Part shown: positions 29,381 through 38,152 of the stretch, piece by piece
Layout: each line of letters begins with the position of its first letter
Position numbering within the stretch: position 1 is the stretch's first letter
Assembly (NCBI RefSeq): GCF_001956295.1
Contig: NZ_MRTD01000011.1
Span: forward strand, 62,001 to 126,000
Length of the DNA stretch: 64,000 bases
Origin: Paenibacillus sp. FSL A5-0031
Lineage (GTDB): Bacteria; Bacillota; Bacilli; Paenibacillales; Paenibacillaceae
Direction: 5' to 3'
Position numbers and translations under genes: made by a program
Notes under the pieces: model-generated
Told to the model about the DNA's origin: nothing
Database searches by the model: none
What the model saw: the letters and a program-made list of their open reading frames with translations, nothing else

Positions 29381-30224
29381 AAATAATGTAAAACCTAACT
29401 GGTGCCCGGGCTGCGGAGACTTTTCTATTCAAGCGGCGATTCAACGTGCAGCAGCTAACGTAGGACTAGAACCTGAGAACCTAGCGGTTATATCAGGTAT
29501 TGGATGTTCAGGCCGGATCTCTGGCTACATTAACGCATATGGATTCCATGGCATTCACGGCCGCGTGCTGCCTATCGCACAAGGTGTAAAGCTGGCTAAT
29601 CGCGAGCTTACCGTAATCGCTTCAGGCGGAGACGGAGACGGCTTCGCTATCGGTATGGGGCACACGGTTCACGCGATCCGTCGCAACCTGAATGTGACTT
29701 ATATCGTAATGGATAACCAAATTTATGGCTTAACCAAAGGTCAAACATCACCGCGCAGCGCGGAAGGCTTCAAAACAAAATCGACGCCGGAAGGCTCGAT
29801 TGAGTCGACGCTGTCACCGCTTGAGATTGCATTGTCTGCGGGTGCGACATTTATTGCTCAATCATTCTCGAGTGATTTGAAGCAGCTGACGAAATTAATC
29901 GAAGAGGGAATCAACCACGAAGGTTTCTCCTTGATTAATGTATTCAGCCCATGTGTTACCTTCAACAAAATCAATACGTACGACTGGTTTAAGGAAAATA
30001 TCGTGAACTTGGAGCAATTCCCTGATTACGATCCAACAAACCGTGTGCAGGCGATGAACAAGATTATGGAAACAAACGGCATGCTCACAGGACTTATCTA
30101 TCAGAATAAAACGCGAAAAGCCTATGAAGATTTGATTACAGGCTTCAAGCCCGAGGCTCTAGCTAAGCAAAATATCAAAATCACCCCAGAAGAATTCGAT
30201 AAGCTTGTTGCCGAATTTAAATAA
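29358..30224 (+). CDS. korB: 2-oxoacid:ferredoxin oxidoreductase beta subunit (TPP-binding)
   Basis: 288 residues. NWCPGCGDF at ~15-23 and GGDGDGFAIGMGH bind thiamine pyrophosphate and metal; the YGLTKGQTSP loop follows. The set of Fe-S cysteines is sparse, as in KorB-type proteins. Starts inside the end of korA, so the subunits are coupled. Substrate (2-oxoglutarate vs pyruvate) is inferred from the KorAB-like lengths. Confidence 0.9.
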   Translation: MATFKEFRNNVKPNWCPGCGDFSIQAAIQRAAANVGLEPENLAVISGIGCSGRISGYINAYGFHGIHGRVLPIAQGVKLANRELTVIASGGDGDGFAIGMGHTVHAIRRNLNVTYIVMDNQIYGLTKGQTSPRSAEGFKTKSTPEGSIESTLSPLEIALSAGATFIAQSFSSDLKQLTKLIEEGINHEGFSLINVFSPCVTFNKINTYDWFKENIVNLEQFPDYDPTNRVQAMNKIMETNGMLTGLIYQNKTRKAYEDLITGFKPEALAKQNIKITPEEFDKLVAEFK

Positions 30225-30234
30225 GTGGTATGAT

Positions 30235-30269
30235 AAGCATGCGGCCAAAAGGCCGTATGCTTTTTCTTT
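30235..30269 (+). terminator. Terminator after korB
   Basis: AAGCATGCGGCC AAAA GGCCGTATGCTT, followed by T-rich sequence. Confidence 0.85.
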
Positions 30270-30313
30270 CAACTCTGTGGAAAACAACAAAATTAAATCA
30301 GGAGAGTGACAAC

Positions 30314-30889
30314 ATGATACATAGAGGAGTACCAATCGGAGTATCTGCAAGACATATTCATTTATCACAGGAGCATGTTGAAATATTGTTTGGGGCAGGT
30401 TATGCGTTAACTGAAATGAAGCCATTGTCTCAGCCAGGACAATACGCTGCGAATGAAACGGTAGCAGTTGTTGGTCCAAAAGGAACATTTGGAAAAGTAA
30501 GAATTCTCGGACCTGCACGGAAAGAGACGCAGCTCGAGGTATCGCGTACGGACGCATTTGCGTTAGGCGTTAACCCGCCAGTTCGGGAATCCGGTAATAC
30601 AAAAGGCTCTGCAGGCATTAAGCTTCAAGGACCTGCTGGAGAGGTTACAATCGAAGAGGGCGTCATTGTAGCGGCTCGTCATATTCATTTCCACACAAGC
30701 GATGCTGAGCGGTTTGGTATTGCGGACAAGCAGTCGCTGCGGGTTCGTTTCGCCGGCGAGCGCGGTGTCGTATTTGAAAATGTTGTTGCACGTGTATCTG
30801 ATCAATTCGCACTTGATATGCACATCGATACAGATGAAGCAAATGCAGCAGGCGTGAAAAACGGAGATATGGCTGAAATCATAGATTAA
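30314..30889 (+). CDS. pduL: PduL-family phosphate acyltransferase
   Basis: 191 residues from ATG 30314 (GGAGAG upstream); the longer frame runs through the korB terminator and is rejected. The two symmetrical metal-binding motifs SARHIHLS (~12-19) and AARHIHFH (~125-132) are the PduL hallmark. Interconverts acyl-CoA and acyl phosphate. No microcompartment shell genes are near, so this is probably a housekeeping phosphotransacetylase. Proximity to KorAB, which makes acyl-CoA, is suggestive only. Confidence 0.88.
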   Translation: MIHRGVPIGVSARHIHLSQEHVEILFGAGYALTEMKPLSQPGQYAANETVAVVGPKGTFGKVRILGPARKETQLEVSRTDAFALGVNPPVRESGNTKGSAGIKLQGPAGEVTIEEGVIVAARHIHFHTSDAERFGIADKQSLRVRFAGERGVVFENVVARVSDQFALDMHIDTDEANAAGVKNGDMAEIID

Positions 30890-30892
30890 TCA

Positions 30893-30943
30893 ATAAAAAA
30901 ACAGCTTCCCTGTCGTCAGAGACGATGAGGAAGCTGTTTTTTT
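30893..30943. terminator. Bidirectional terminator between pduL and the MFS gene
   Basis: A run, ACAGCTTCC, loop, GGAAGCTGT, T run; works for both convergent genes. Confidence 0.85.
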
Positions 30944-30959
30944 GTTTGTAAAAATGGAA

Positions 30960-32453
30960 TTAATGTCCCATCATCATGGATACTTCAGGTTTATTCTCAG
31001 CATTGGTGCCATCCTCTTGCTTCGGTCTGCGAAGTAGGAAGGCTGTGAGGGCTCCAACGATTGAAATGGATGCCAAGATGAAGAACGTATCTCCGTAAGA
31101 GGAGTACACTACATTTGGTCCTGGGTTAGTTACGCTGTAATGCTCTACTCTGCTAGCGAGAATCGTCGACAAGCCGGCGATTGCAAAGGAAGTCATAACC
31201 TGCTGCGCAGCTGCGGTCAGCGAGGTTACGCGGCTAACGAGCTCCTTAGGAGCGGATTGCATAATATGTGTGTTAAGCGGCATCATCGACAAGCCCATAC
31301 CTGCACCGAGAAGAGCAATCGGAATCATAAGAGTGAGAAGAGTCGTGTCCGCTGAAAGCTGGCTAAGGATGAAGCCTGCAATCGTAACAATGGATAAACC
31401 GGCAATGACGATTGGACGAGCTCCGAAACGGTCAAACAGCTTGCCGCCGATCGGCATGAAGATACCTGCTGCTAAAGCTTGTGGAAGCAAAATAAGTCCA
31501 GTATCAAATGCGGAGTAACCTTTGGCGATTTGCAAGAAAATCGGAATCAAGAATAATGTTCCGAATAATGCGATTTGAACAATCCACTGCAAAATAATGC
31601 CGCGTGTGAAATTGCTTGATTTAAAGACGCGAAGCTCAAGCAACGGTTCCTTGCGCTTCAGTTCTATGATGATGAAGAGGATAAGCGAAAAACCGCCTAC
31701 TATCATTCCGATCAAAGCTTCAGGCGAAGTCCAGCCGCTGCCTGCGCCGCCTTCACCGCCGCCAGCAGAGCTTACGCCATAAGCAAGACTGGCAAAAGCA
31801 AGTGGGGCAAAAATCATACCTAAAAAGTCTAGGGAAGGAACATGTTTGCGTTCAATTTTTGGCAAGGTGCGAAGCCCTACGATAACGGCAATGACACCAA
31901 TCGGAAGATTGATAATAAATATCCAATGCCAAGATACATAATCAACGAGCCAGCCTGCTACTACAGGGCCAAGAGCGGGAGCTAACAGCATTGGAATACC
32001 GATCATACCCATAACTGCTCCTTGTTTGCCAGGAGGGCTGAGTCTAAAGGTAAAGGCCATTGCGATTGGAGCAACCATACCGCCGCCAAGACCTTGAATG
32101 ATACGGAATACGATAAGCTGTTCAGCGGTTGTTGCTAATGCACAAAGACCGGAACCAATCGTAAACATAATGATTGAGAACAAAAAGACTTGTTTGGCGC
32201 CAAAACGATCTGACATCCATCCCGCAAGCGGAATAACAGCAGCTTGTGCAAGTGCATAACCCGTGATGGTCCACTGAACAAGTGACATCGAGCTTTTGAA
32301 GTCGGCCATTAAACCTGGCATAGCGACATTCATTGCGGTGCCGTCCAAAATAACCATGAACATACCGACGATAATGGCAATCAGCGGTGCAATAATATTG
32401 CGCATGGACATCGGATCACCAGCAGGTGAAGCTTTTTTTGAAGCTGAAGCCAT
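30960..32453 (-). CDS. DHA2-family multidrug MFS transporter (EmrB/QacA type)
   Basis: 497 residues with ~14 hydrophobic segments, the DHA2 topology. Motif A-like GWMSDRFGAKQVF lies after the second helix and motif C-like GPVVAGWLVDYVSWHWIF around helix 5. Exports drugs by proton antiport in this family; substrate unknown. Divergent from a TetR regulator gene, with a shared operator region, so probably repressed until inducer binds. RBS AGGAGG on the minus strand. Confidence 0.9.
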   Translation of the reverse strand: MASASKKASPAGDPMSMRNIIAPLIAIIVGMFMVILDGTAMNVAMPGLMADFKSSMSLVQWTITGYALAQAAVIPLAGWMSDRFGAKQVFLFSIIMFTIGSGLCALATTAEQLIVFRIIQGLGGGMVAPIAMAFTFRLSPPGKQGAVMGMIGIPMLLAPALGPVVAGWLVDYVSWHWIFIINLPIGVIAVIVGLRTLPKIERKHVPSLDFLGMIFAPLAFASLAYGVSSAGGGEGGAGSGWTSPEALIGMIVGGFSLILFIIIELKRKEPLLELRVFKSSNFTRGIILQWIVQIALFGTLFLIPIFLQIAKGYSAFDTGLILLPQALAAGIFMPIGGKLFDRFGARPIVIAGLSIVTIAGFILSQLSADTTLLTLMIPIALLGAGMGLSMMPLNTHIMQSAPKELVSRVTSLTAAAQQVMTSFAIAGLSTILASRVEHYSVTNPGPNVVYSSYGDTFFILASISIVGALTAFLLRRPKQEDGTNAENKPEVSMMMGH

Positions 32454-32496
32454 TTTATTTCCTCCTATCCAAATATGAGGGTCTATCCAACTATTG

Positions 32497-32525
32497 TTGA
32501 CCTCTGTGTACCAGCAGGCTACAAT
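32497..32525 (+). promoter_or_regulatory. Promoter of the tetR-like gene
   Basis: TTGACC (32497-32502), 17-bp spacer, TACAAT (32520-32525); its start point would fall just before the palindrome. Confidence 0.65.
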
Positions 32526-32546
32526 GAAAGGTGACCGCTTCTATGA

Positions 32547-32562
32547 GCGGACAATTGTCCGC
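32547..32562. promoter_or_regulatory. Operator palindrome between divergent MFS and TetR genes
   Basis: GCGGACAATTGTCCGC is a perfect 16-bp palindrome close to both predicted start points. A second copy of the core, CAATTGTC, at 32590-32597 overlaps the MFS -35. Confidence 0.8.
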
Positions 32563-32570
32563 ATTACTGA

Positions 32571-32599
32571 ATAATAAAGACGAATGGGGCAATTGTCAA
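32571..32599 (-). promoter_or_regulatory. Promoter of the MFS transporter gene
   Basis: Minus strand TTGACA (complement of 32594-32599), 17-bp spacer, TATTAT (complement of 32571-32576). Confidence 0.75.
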
Positions 32600-32638
32600 T
32601 CGTAAGATTTGTAAACGCGGAAAAAGGAGATAGGAACG

Positions 32639-33247
32639 ATGACTGCACCAGAAAACAGCAGAACGAAACAAGCGCTAAGCAAAGCGATTTTGCGTACGGC
32701 TAATCACTTGTTTACGGAGCATGGGGTAGAATCGGTCAGTATGCATCAAATCGCCAAATCAGTCGGTATTGGACAAGGCACCTTGTACCGGAGGTATTCA
32801 AACAAAGGTGATTTGTGTATGGATATGATGAAAGAGAATTTTGAAATTTTCATCAATGAGATCGACGCGTATTTGACAGAAGGGGCTATGCTGTCCGTAC
32901 ATGAGCGATTGAGCGGAGTAATGCGCAAAATTATAGCGTTTATCGATAAGGAATCGAAATGGCTTGGCGTGATGCAATCTTTTAATAAAATCGAACTTGA
33001 ACATCCTAAAGGTGATTTTTTTCAATCACCGCCTTATCTATATTTGCATACTGTCCTGCGCAGCTTACTTGAGGAAGCAATGGAGAAAGAGCAAATTAAG
33101 CCTATTGATCCTTGTTATGCTGCTCATTCCTTTATATCCATTCAATCCCCGCATACGTTTAGGCAATTGCGTTACGTAATGGGCTACACTTGTGAAGAAA
33201 TACAGGACCGATTTTGCAAGACATTTATTGATCCTTTATTTCGATAA
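32639..33247 (+). CDS. TetR/AcrR-family transcriptional regulator
   Basis: 202 residues; N-terminal HTH (~10-60) with LFTEHGVESVSMHQIAKSVG and GTLYRRYSNKGDL, typical TetR recognition. C-terminal ligand domain is not assignable. Divergent from the MFS gene and followed by a terminator, so most likely its local repressor acting at the 16-bp palindrome and controlling itself. Confidence 0.9.
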   Translation: MTAPENSRTKQALSKAILRTANHLFTEHGVESVSMHQIAKSVGIGQGTLYRRYSNKGDLCMDMMKENFEIFINEIDAYLTEGAMLSVHERLSGVMRKIIAFIDKESKWLGVMQSFNKIELEHPKGDFFQSPPYLYLHTVLRSLLEEAMEKEQIKPIDPCYAAHSFISIQSPHTFRQLRYVMGYTCEEIQDRFCKTFIDPLFR

Positions 33248-33267
33248 TTGATTACTATTGTAAAAAG

Positions 33268-33300
33268 GAGGGCAGCGTATATGCTGCCCTCTCTTTTATT
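33268..33300. terminator. Terminator between convergent tetR and dnaN-like genes
   Basis: Perfect 9-bp stem GAGGGCAGC / GCTGCCCTC, T-rich on the plus side. Confidence 0.85.
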
Positions 33301-33310
33301 TGTCTTGAAA

Positions 33311-34441
33311 TTATAGCTGATGCGCCGTCAGCACAGGAGAAATAATGTATAGTGTATCTTCGTTGTTGGTCGGCTTAACGATGATCGGTTTATTTTTCCC
33401 TGTAAATCGCAACAACACTTGTGTGCTGTCAATAGCTAGCAAAATGCCTCTCATATATTTTCCATTGAAAAAAACAACAAGCGGCTCACCTAAAATATGG
33501 TTAATGGCGAACTTTTCGGAGACATCACCTATCTCAGCTGCTGTTGCAAATAATTCGACTTCACGAGATGAAATACGCATCCCGATGGCATGTGTATCAC
33601 TAACGAGCAAGCTGACGCGTTGGACGGCCCGAAGAAAAGGAGCAGTGTTCATCGTTATTTCGGTTGAAAAGGTTTTTGGCACCAATCTTTCAACTACAGG
33701 AAATGTGCCTTGAATAAGCAGCGATTGCATAGTGAAATTTAATGTGTGGAAGGAAATGACCTGGTCTGAAATCGTAATTTGTGTTTTGCTAGATCCATCT
33801 GACAGCATTTTGGAATAATCGGACAAATGTTTTGCTGGAATAACAAACGGAACTGAATCTAAGCTGTATTCACTTAGATTTGAGGTGCTTGTAGCAAGCC
33901 GAACGCCATCGGTAGCAGAAAGCCTTAGCTTTCCATTAATGGTTTGACAAGAAATGCCTGTCAATATCGGTTTCGCTTCAGAAGTGGAAGCTGCAAACGA
34001 AACTTGCTTCACAATCTTTTTAAATTCTATATTATTGATTTGAAATTTAGCTGTATTCTCCAAGCTGCGCATATCTGGAAATTGTGAAACATCCATTGTA
34101 GCCAGACTGTATGTAGAATGATCTGATTCAATATGTATGAAATTATGTTTTAACACTGCGAGTTTCACTTTGCTTTCAGTTGAAAAACTGCGGACAATAT
34201 CGAGCAAAAGACGAGCGGGGATAACTGTACTTCCTTCTTTATCAATTTTAAGCTGGTCACAATGACTAGGGATAACATATTGAAGAGCCATTGAAGCATT
34301 GCAGGCTGTGAGAGAAAGACCGCGAGCTCCGGCTTGCATTTTAATCCCTGTAAGAATAGGGGAAACTGCTTTTAATGCCAAACCAGCAGCAATATGCTGA
34401 AGTCCAATATGCAACGATTGCTGTCTCACTTCAACAAGCAT
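33311..34441 (-). CDS. Second DnaN-like beta sliding clamp
   Basis: 376 residues from ATG 34441 (GTG 34450 is an alternative). Three repeated clamp domains can be followed: ~1-120, 121-245 (beginning FKKIVKQVSFAAS and including ATDGVRLATS), and 246-376. The end reads ISPVLTAHQL, resembling the conserved DnaN C-terminus. It is not in the dnaA-dnaN-recF context, so it is a paralogue; related second clamps occur in some Bacillus and Paenibacillus. Preceded on the same strand by a ribbon-helix-helix gene 16 bp away. Confidence 0.85.
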   Translation of the reverse strand: MLVEVRQQSLHIGLQHIAAGLALKAVSPILTGIKMQAGARGLSLTACNASMALQYVIPSHCDQLKIDKEGSTVIPARLLLDIVRSFSTESKVKLAVLKHNFIHIESDHSTYSLATMDVSQFPDMRSLENTAKFQINNIEFKKIVKQVSFAASTSEAKPILTGISCQTINGKLRLSATDGVRLATSTSNLSEYSLDSVPFVIPAKHLSDYSKMLSDGSSKTQITISDQVISFHTLNFTMQSLLIQGTFPVVERLVPKTFSTEITMNTAPFLRAVQRVSLLVSDTHAIGMRISSREVELFATAAEIGDVSEKFAINHILGEPLVVFFNGKYMRGILLAIDSTQVLLRFTGKNKPIIVKPTNNEDTLYIISPVLTAHQL

Positions 34442-34456
34442 GATGGTCACCCGTCT

Positions 34457-34708
34457 TTACAATAATTTGTCGTGTGTATTTAATGATGACTCTATTATTC
34501 CGCGAATTACTTCAGATCTGGAGAGACCAGATGTTTTGCACCGATTTTCAAGCTCGGTCCAGACCTCATTGGTGAGCGTTAACGATATTTTTTTAGTTTC
34601 CCCAAATCCCTTTCTTCCGGCTCCGGCACGAGGTCCTCCACGGGAAAACATGATGGAAACCTGCCCTTCTTCGTCGGGCACAGCAATTTTTATCTTTTTT
34701 CCAGCCAT
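34457..34708 (-). CDS. Ribbon-helix-helix DNA-binding protein
   Basis: 83 residues from the ATG at 34708, which has AAAGGAG on the minus strand. The C-terminal part (ISLTLTNEVWTELENRCKTS, then LSRSEVIRGII) is a ribbon-helix-helix fold; the N-terminal part has a Gly/Arg patch GGPRAGAGRKGFGE. Directly before the clamp paralogue, probably one operon that it may regulate. Confidence 0.75.
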   Translation of the reverse strand: MAGKKIKIAVPDEEGQVSIMFSRGGPRAGAGRKGFGETKKISLTLTNEVWTELENRCKTSGLSRSEVIRGIIESSLNTHDKLL

Positions 34709-35015
34709 AAAACTGCTCCTTTTTCGTTTGATTAAGGTAACTCTAATCAATGATCAATATATTAACTTTAGCATGTAAATTATGACATTGCAATGTGGGT
34801 TATAAAACATTAATCAAGGTCCATTTGAATAACTGCCATTTGACTATACATAGCAATAAAAAAGATAGTAAATGAATGAAACCATTCTATAAGCTTTTTT
34901 TTGATTTGCTTGTGATGGATTAGGCGTGGGCGTTATGATATAATTTCTAATTGATATGTTCAAATGAATAAAAATAATTAATAATGGAAATTGCAGATAA
35001 AGGAAGTGAATCCCC

Positions 35016-35306
35016 ATGACGAAGGAGACCAAAAGCACACCAGACTTAAAATCTGGCACGGGTGTTAAGGACTACTCCAAGTATTTCGATTTTTCGGATG
35101 CAAAGATTTTACGAGAAGAAGATGGCATGACTACCGTTCGAATTAAAGGTCGGAATATACAAATCAACTCTGCTCCCAATCACAAGGATGAGAAGAAGCG
35201 TGGCAAAGAGGATATCGAGGTGCATTATGACTTTGCGATTCCTGCTGAGCTTCGATCGATGGGTATAGGCAAGTTTTATTTAATCCAAACGTATGGCTGT
35301 CCGTAA
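35016..35306 (+). pseudogene. miaB: Truncated native miaB 5' end left of the island
   Basis: Encodes the first ~95 residues of MiaB ([23 protein letters not shown], then KFYLIQTYGC) and stops two codons after the junction (CPstop). This is the host's own start; the rest of the gene lies past 60,048. It keeps an RBS (AAGGAAGTG) and a plausible promoter (TATGAT/TATAAT near 34,935-34,942), and its message is closed by a terminator at 35,345. The peptide lacks the Fe-S and radical SAM parts and cannot be an enzyme. Confidence 0.9.
35289..35302 (+). other. Left attachment junction (attL)
   Basis: The point where homology to MiaB ends: bases encoding T-Y-G-C. Compared with 60,041-60,053 the matching positions are ACnTAnGGnTGnC. 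Serine integrases need only a 2-bp identical core, so the exact crossover (GG or TG) cannot be fixed here. Confidence 0.7.
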
Positions 35307-35344
35307 GACGTTAATGCATAATAATATCTTGCAAATTCCATGCT

Positions 35345-35377
35345 GATCCTCTACCTTAAAAGTAGAGGATCTTTTTA
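35345..35377 (+). terminator. Terminator after the miaB stub, before the integrase
   Basis: Perfect 10-bp stem GATCCTCTAC / GTAGAGGATC, then T5; it stops host transcription entering the island. Confidence 0.9.
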
Positions 35378-35398
35378 GTATTCATAGGGGGCGTTGAA

Positions 35399-37555
35399 AT
35401 GGTTGAGCACTTTTCATCGATTAGAAAGAGGAAGGAAAAGTCTAGTGCAGATAATTTAAAAAGTATTAGGAAAGCCGTAATCTACGTGCGGGTATCTGAT
35501 GTTAAGCAATTGGACGGTGTGTCATTGGATACACAAGAAAATGAGATACGAGCTTTCCTTAAAAATTCTGTGGATGAAAATGGTAAGCACATTACATATG
35601 AAGTGGATAAGGTCTTCCGTGAGGAGGGAAAGAGTGGTAAGGATCAATATCGCGATAAGTTTCAGGAAATGATTAAATATGTCCGTGATAATCGGAAGGA
35701 TATTGATGGGGTGTGCTTTTACGCCATTAGCCGTCTTGGACGTAATGTGAGAATGGTTCTGGATACTATAGATGACTTTAATAAATTGGATGTAACAGTG
35801 CTTTCTAAGTCAGATAGTTTAAACTCTAAAACAGCCAATGGCAGGTTTACCCTTACCATCCTATCGGCGCTTGCACAGCTTGAATCTGAGCAAATAGCTG
35901 AGAGGGTAATGCCCAACATGATTACTTCTGTAAGAGATTATGGTAGATGGCAGGGCGCTAGGTACGTTCCATATGGCTATAAACATGAGATAAATCCTGA
36001 GCTTCCTCCAAATGATGCAAATGCTAAGAAGAAGATGCTCTTGGTAGAACCAGATGAAGCAAGACAGGTCAAACAGATTTTTGAATGGTATTGTGACGGA
36101 ATCGGAAATGACTTGATTGTTGGCGAATATAAAATAGCCAAGCATCTTAATGAAATTGGATGGAAGTACCGAAAGGGGAAGGAATGGCAGCAGAGACAAA
36201 TTCAAAGCATTCTGAAGAACGGTCATCTATATACAGGATGGCTAGTCTGGAATAGGCACGGAACTGAAAACAAAATGGAAGAGATTGTCGATGATTATGG
36301 CATCGTTCGTGATAAGGAGGTAATGAAACCAACAAAGGAAGGCTACCTTAAGCCGGTTAAAGAGACATACCGGAAAGAAGATCACGAAATTATAATTGCT
36401 GAAGGAATTCATGAAGCAATTATATCGGAGGCGCTATGGGCAAAAGTAGTCGACCGACTTAATCAGCGTTCCCAAAAAGACACTAGTAAAATTGATACAT
36501 CTAGACAAGCAAAACACCTCTTCACACACGTATTAAAGTGTCCACAATGCCGCGGAACGATGGCAGCATCCACTCTTGATGGACAGGTATATTACAAGTG
36601 TCAGAAGGCAGCTAGAGGCGGTATGTGCAAGCACAACATGATACGAGAGGATTATATCAGGGAAACGATTCTGAATGTCGTATTAAGCCATTATGAGTCA
36701 TACATCTATAAGCGGTTCGATGAGATAGTAGGAAAAGAATCAAAGCGCGAAAAATATCAAACGGACGCTGAAGCACAACTTGCAGCACTTGATGTTAAGA
36801 TTGCTGGAGCAAATAAGCGTATGGCAGAAATTGTTCACGAATATCAGTCGGATTCCCCGAAAAAATTAATAAAAACTCGTGAGCAAGCTGAAAGTATTAT
36901 TAACCAAATTGATGGAGAACGAAGCCAGGTTCAAATGGAAATGGATGAGATTAAGAGTGAAATGCAAGAACGGCTTTGGGAAGAAAAAGAAGTCGAAGAT
37001 ATTGTGGAAAAGTTAAAGGGTTTCTCAGATATTCGAGTTTACTTCGACTCATTAACAACTGTTGGGCAAATGGACTTTGTTGACAGGTACGTTAAACGAA
37101 TCGAATATACCAAAGAGGAGGGGAAAAAAGGAGCTCATGCTTATGAAATTAAAAAAATCGTTCTAATGCCATTATTTTTTCCGTTATTTGATTTCGAAGA
37201 TAAGCGCTTTGTTGATTTTGTTAATAAGGGAAATGGAACCGAGGAAAAGAGTGTTAACGAGAAGATTAACGAAATTAATTTGAGGCAGTTGTCACATCAT
37301 GTAAGAACAGAAATTGGTGGCGTAATCGATCCGAATAAATCTAATTTGAAATCGGTTGCCAAAATAGTTGCACTTCAATCGAGTTTGCCGATTTACTATT
37401 TGAACGATGATGGTAAGGAGTATAGACCGAGTGCGCGCAAAAAATTTCAGGGGTTCATTAATGGAATGAATCCGAGTGCAAAACGAGAGTTGACTAAATT
37501 TCTTAAATCAAATTCAAGTGAACTTGTTCTCGATAAAGATGTTGATTCGCCATAA
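35399..37555 (+). CDS. Large serine recombinase (site-specific integrase)
   Basis: 718 residues. Catalytic resolvase domain ~24-180 with the nucleophile Ser33 in YVRVSDVKQ and the SRLGRNVRM arginine helix; recombinase domain (~200-320, VPYGYKHE); zinc ribbon with CPQC and a second Cys pair in KCQKAARGGMC (~380-410); then a coiled coil (~455-535) as in phiC31/Bxb1-type enzymes. It probably inserted the island into miaB. Located right inside attL, as integrase genes usually are. ATG after AGGGGGCG. No recombination directionality factor is recognisable. Confidence 0.95.
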   Translation: MVEHFSSIRKRKEKSSADNLKSIRKAVIYVRVSDVKQLDGVSLDTQENEIRAFLKNSVDENGKHITYEVDKVFREEGKSGKDQYRDKFQEMIKYVRDNRKDIDGVCFYAISRLGRNVRMVLDTIDDFNKLDVTVLSKSDSLNSKTANGRFTLTILSALAQLESEQIAERVMPNMITSVRDYGRWQGARYVPYGYKHEINPELPPNDANAKKKMLLVEPDEARQVKQIFEWYCDGIGNDLIVGEYKIAKHLNEIGWKYRKGKEWQQRQIQSILKNGHLYTGWLVWNRHGTENKMEEIVDDYGIVRDKEVMKPTKEGYLKPVKETYRKEDHEIIIAEGIHEAIISEALWAKVVDRLNQRSQKDTSKIDTSRQAKHLFTHVLKCPQCRGTMAASTLDGQVYYKCQKAARGGMCKHNMIREDYIRETILNVVLSHYESYIYKRFDEIVGKESKREKYQTDAEAQLAALDVKIAGANKRMAEIVHEYQSDSPKKLIKTREQAESIINQIDGERSQVQMEMDEIKSEMQERLWEEKEVEDIVEKLKGFSDIRVYFDSLTTVGQMDFVDRYVKRIEYTKEEGKKGAHAYEIKKIVLMPLFFPLFDFEDKRFVDFVNKGNGTEEKSVNEKINEINLRQLSHHVRTEIGGVIDPNKSNLKSVAKIVALQSSLPIYYLNDDGKEYRPSARKKFQGFINGMNPSAKRELTKFLKSNSSELVLDKDVDSP

Positions 37556-37561
37556 GAATGA

Positions 37562-37610
37562 TAGCAAGAGAAAAAACTCGTCTCTCATAGGCGAGTTTTT
37601 TCTCTTGCTA
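37562..37610. terminator. Bidirectional terminator between the integrase and the next convergent gene
   Basis: 19-base arms beginning TAGCAAGAGAAAAAACTCG pair perfectly across a short loop; the minus-strand stop codon lies in one arm. Confidence 0.9.
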
Positions 37611-38009
37611 ATATTGATAGATAAGTCTTCCACGTCTAATTTGACATGCTTCCACAAATACCTTAAACAATTCGTCTCCCCAAGTTCCTAAAGCGAGGTA
37701 GGTTGAAAAATCGTCATTTCGTAATTCGTGTTGATGGTTATTGTAGAGATTCAAACCAGCCTTAACCAGAAATAGATACCCAGATGATAACCCAGTTCTA
37801 TTGCTTGGTGGTGAATCATCCTGCACTTCAAAATACCAATCGAAAGGACCGTGCCCATCTGAAACGGGATTTCCATCACAATGGTCAAATATTACGGGAT
37901 GAGCTACTATGTAAAATCCCGTTTGGTACTGAGAATCTTTCTTTGCTACTGGGTACTTCTCCAACATTAAATTAAAATTTTCTGCGTGTTTCTTGTTTGC
38001 GAAATACAT
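37608..38009 (-). CDS. Unknown protein, possibly DUF2538-like
   Basis: 133 residues from the ATG at 38009, chosen because GGAGG stands ten bases before it. Begins MYFANKKHAENFNLMLEKYP and ends GTWGDELFKVFVEACQIRRG; this resembles my memory of DUF2538 proteins, which have no known role. Soluble, aromatic-rich. Stands alone between the integrase and the replication module. Confidence 0.6.
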   Translation of the reverse strand: MYFANKKHAENFNLMLEKYPVAKKDSQYQTGFYIVAHPVIFDHCDGNPVSDGHGPFDWYFEVQDDSPPSNRTGLSSGYLFLVKAGLNLYNNHQHELRNDDFSTYLALGTWGDELFKVFVEACQIRRGRLIYQY

Positions 38010-38152
38010 GTACAAACGACCTCCATGATTGCTATTGTTTTGACTATTTCCAAACTTTAAAGAACGGATCACTCTGACTACTTTGAAGCATCCAGAGCTT
38101 GTCTCGCGGTATAACCAGCGGACAAATTAAGAATTTTACAAATGATAAGCGA

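Noticed and set aside
30159-30557. Minus-strand 132-codon frame across korB-pduL
   Set aside because: It overlaps two well-supported genes and a terminator, with no RBS or family pattern.
35016-35306. The 96-residue frame as an independent small gene
   Set aside because: It matches the N-terminus of MiaB and ends exactly at the island junction, so it is a truncated host gene.
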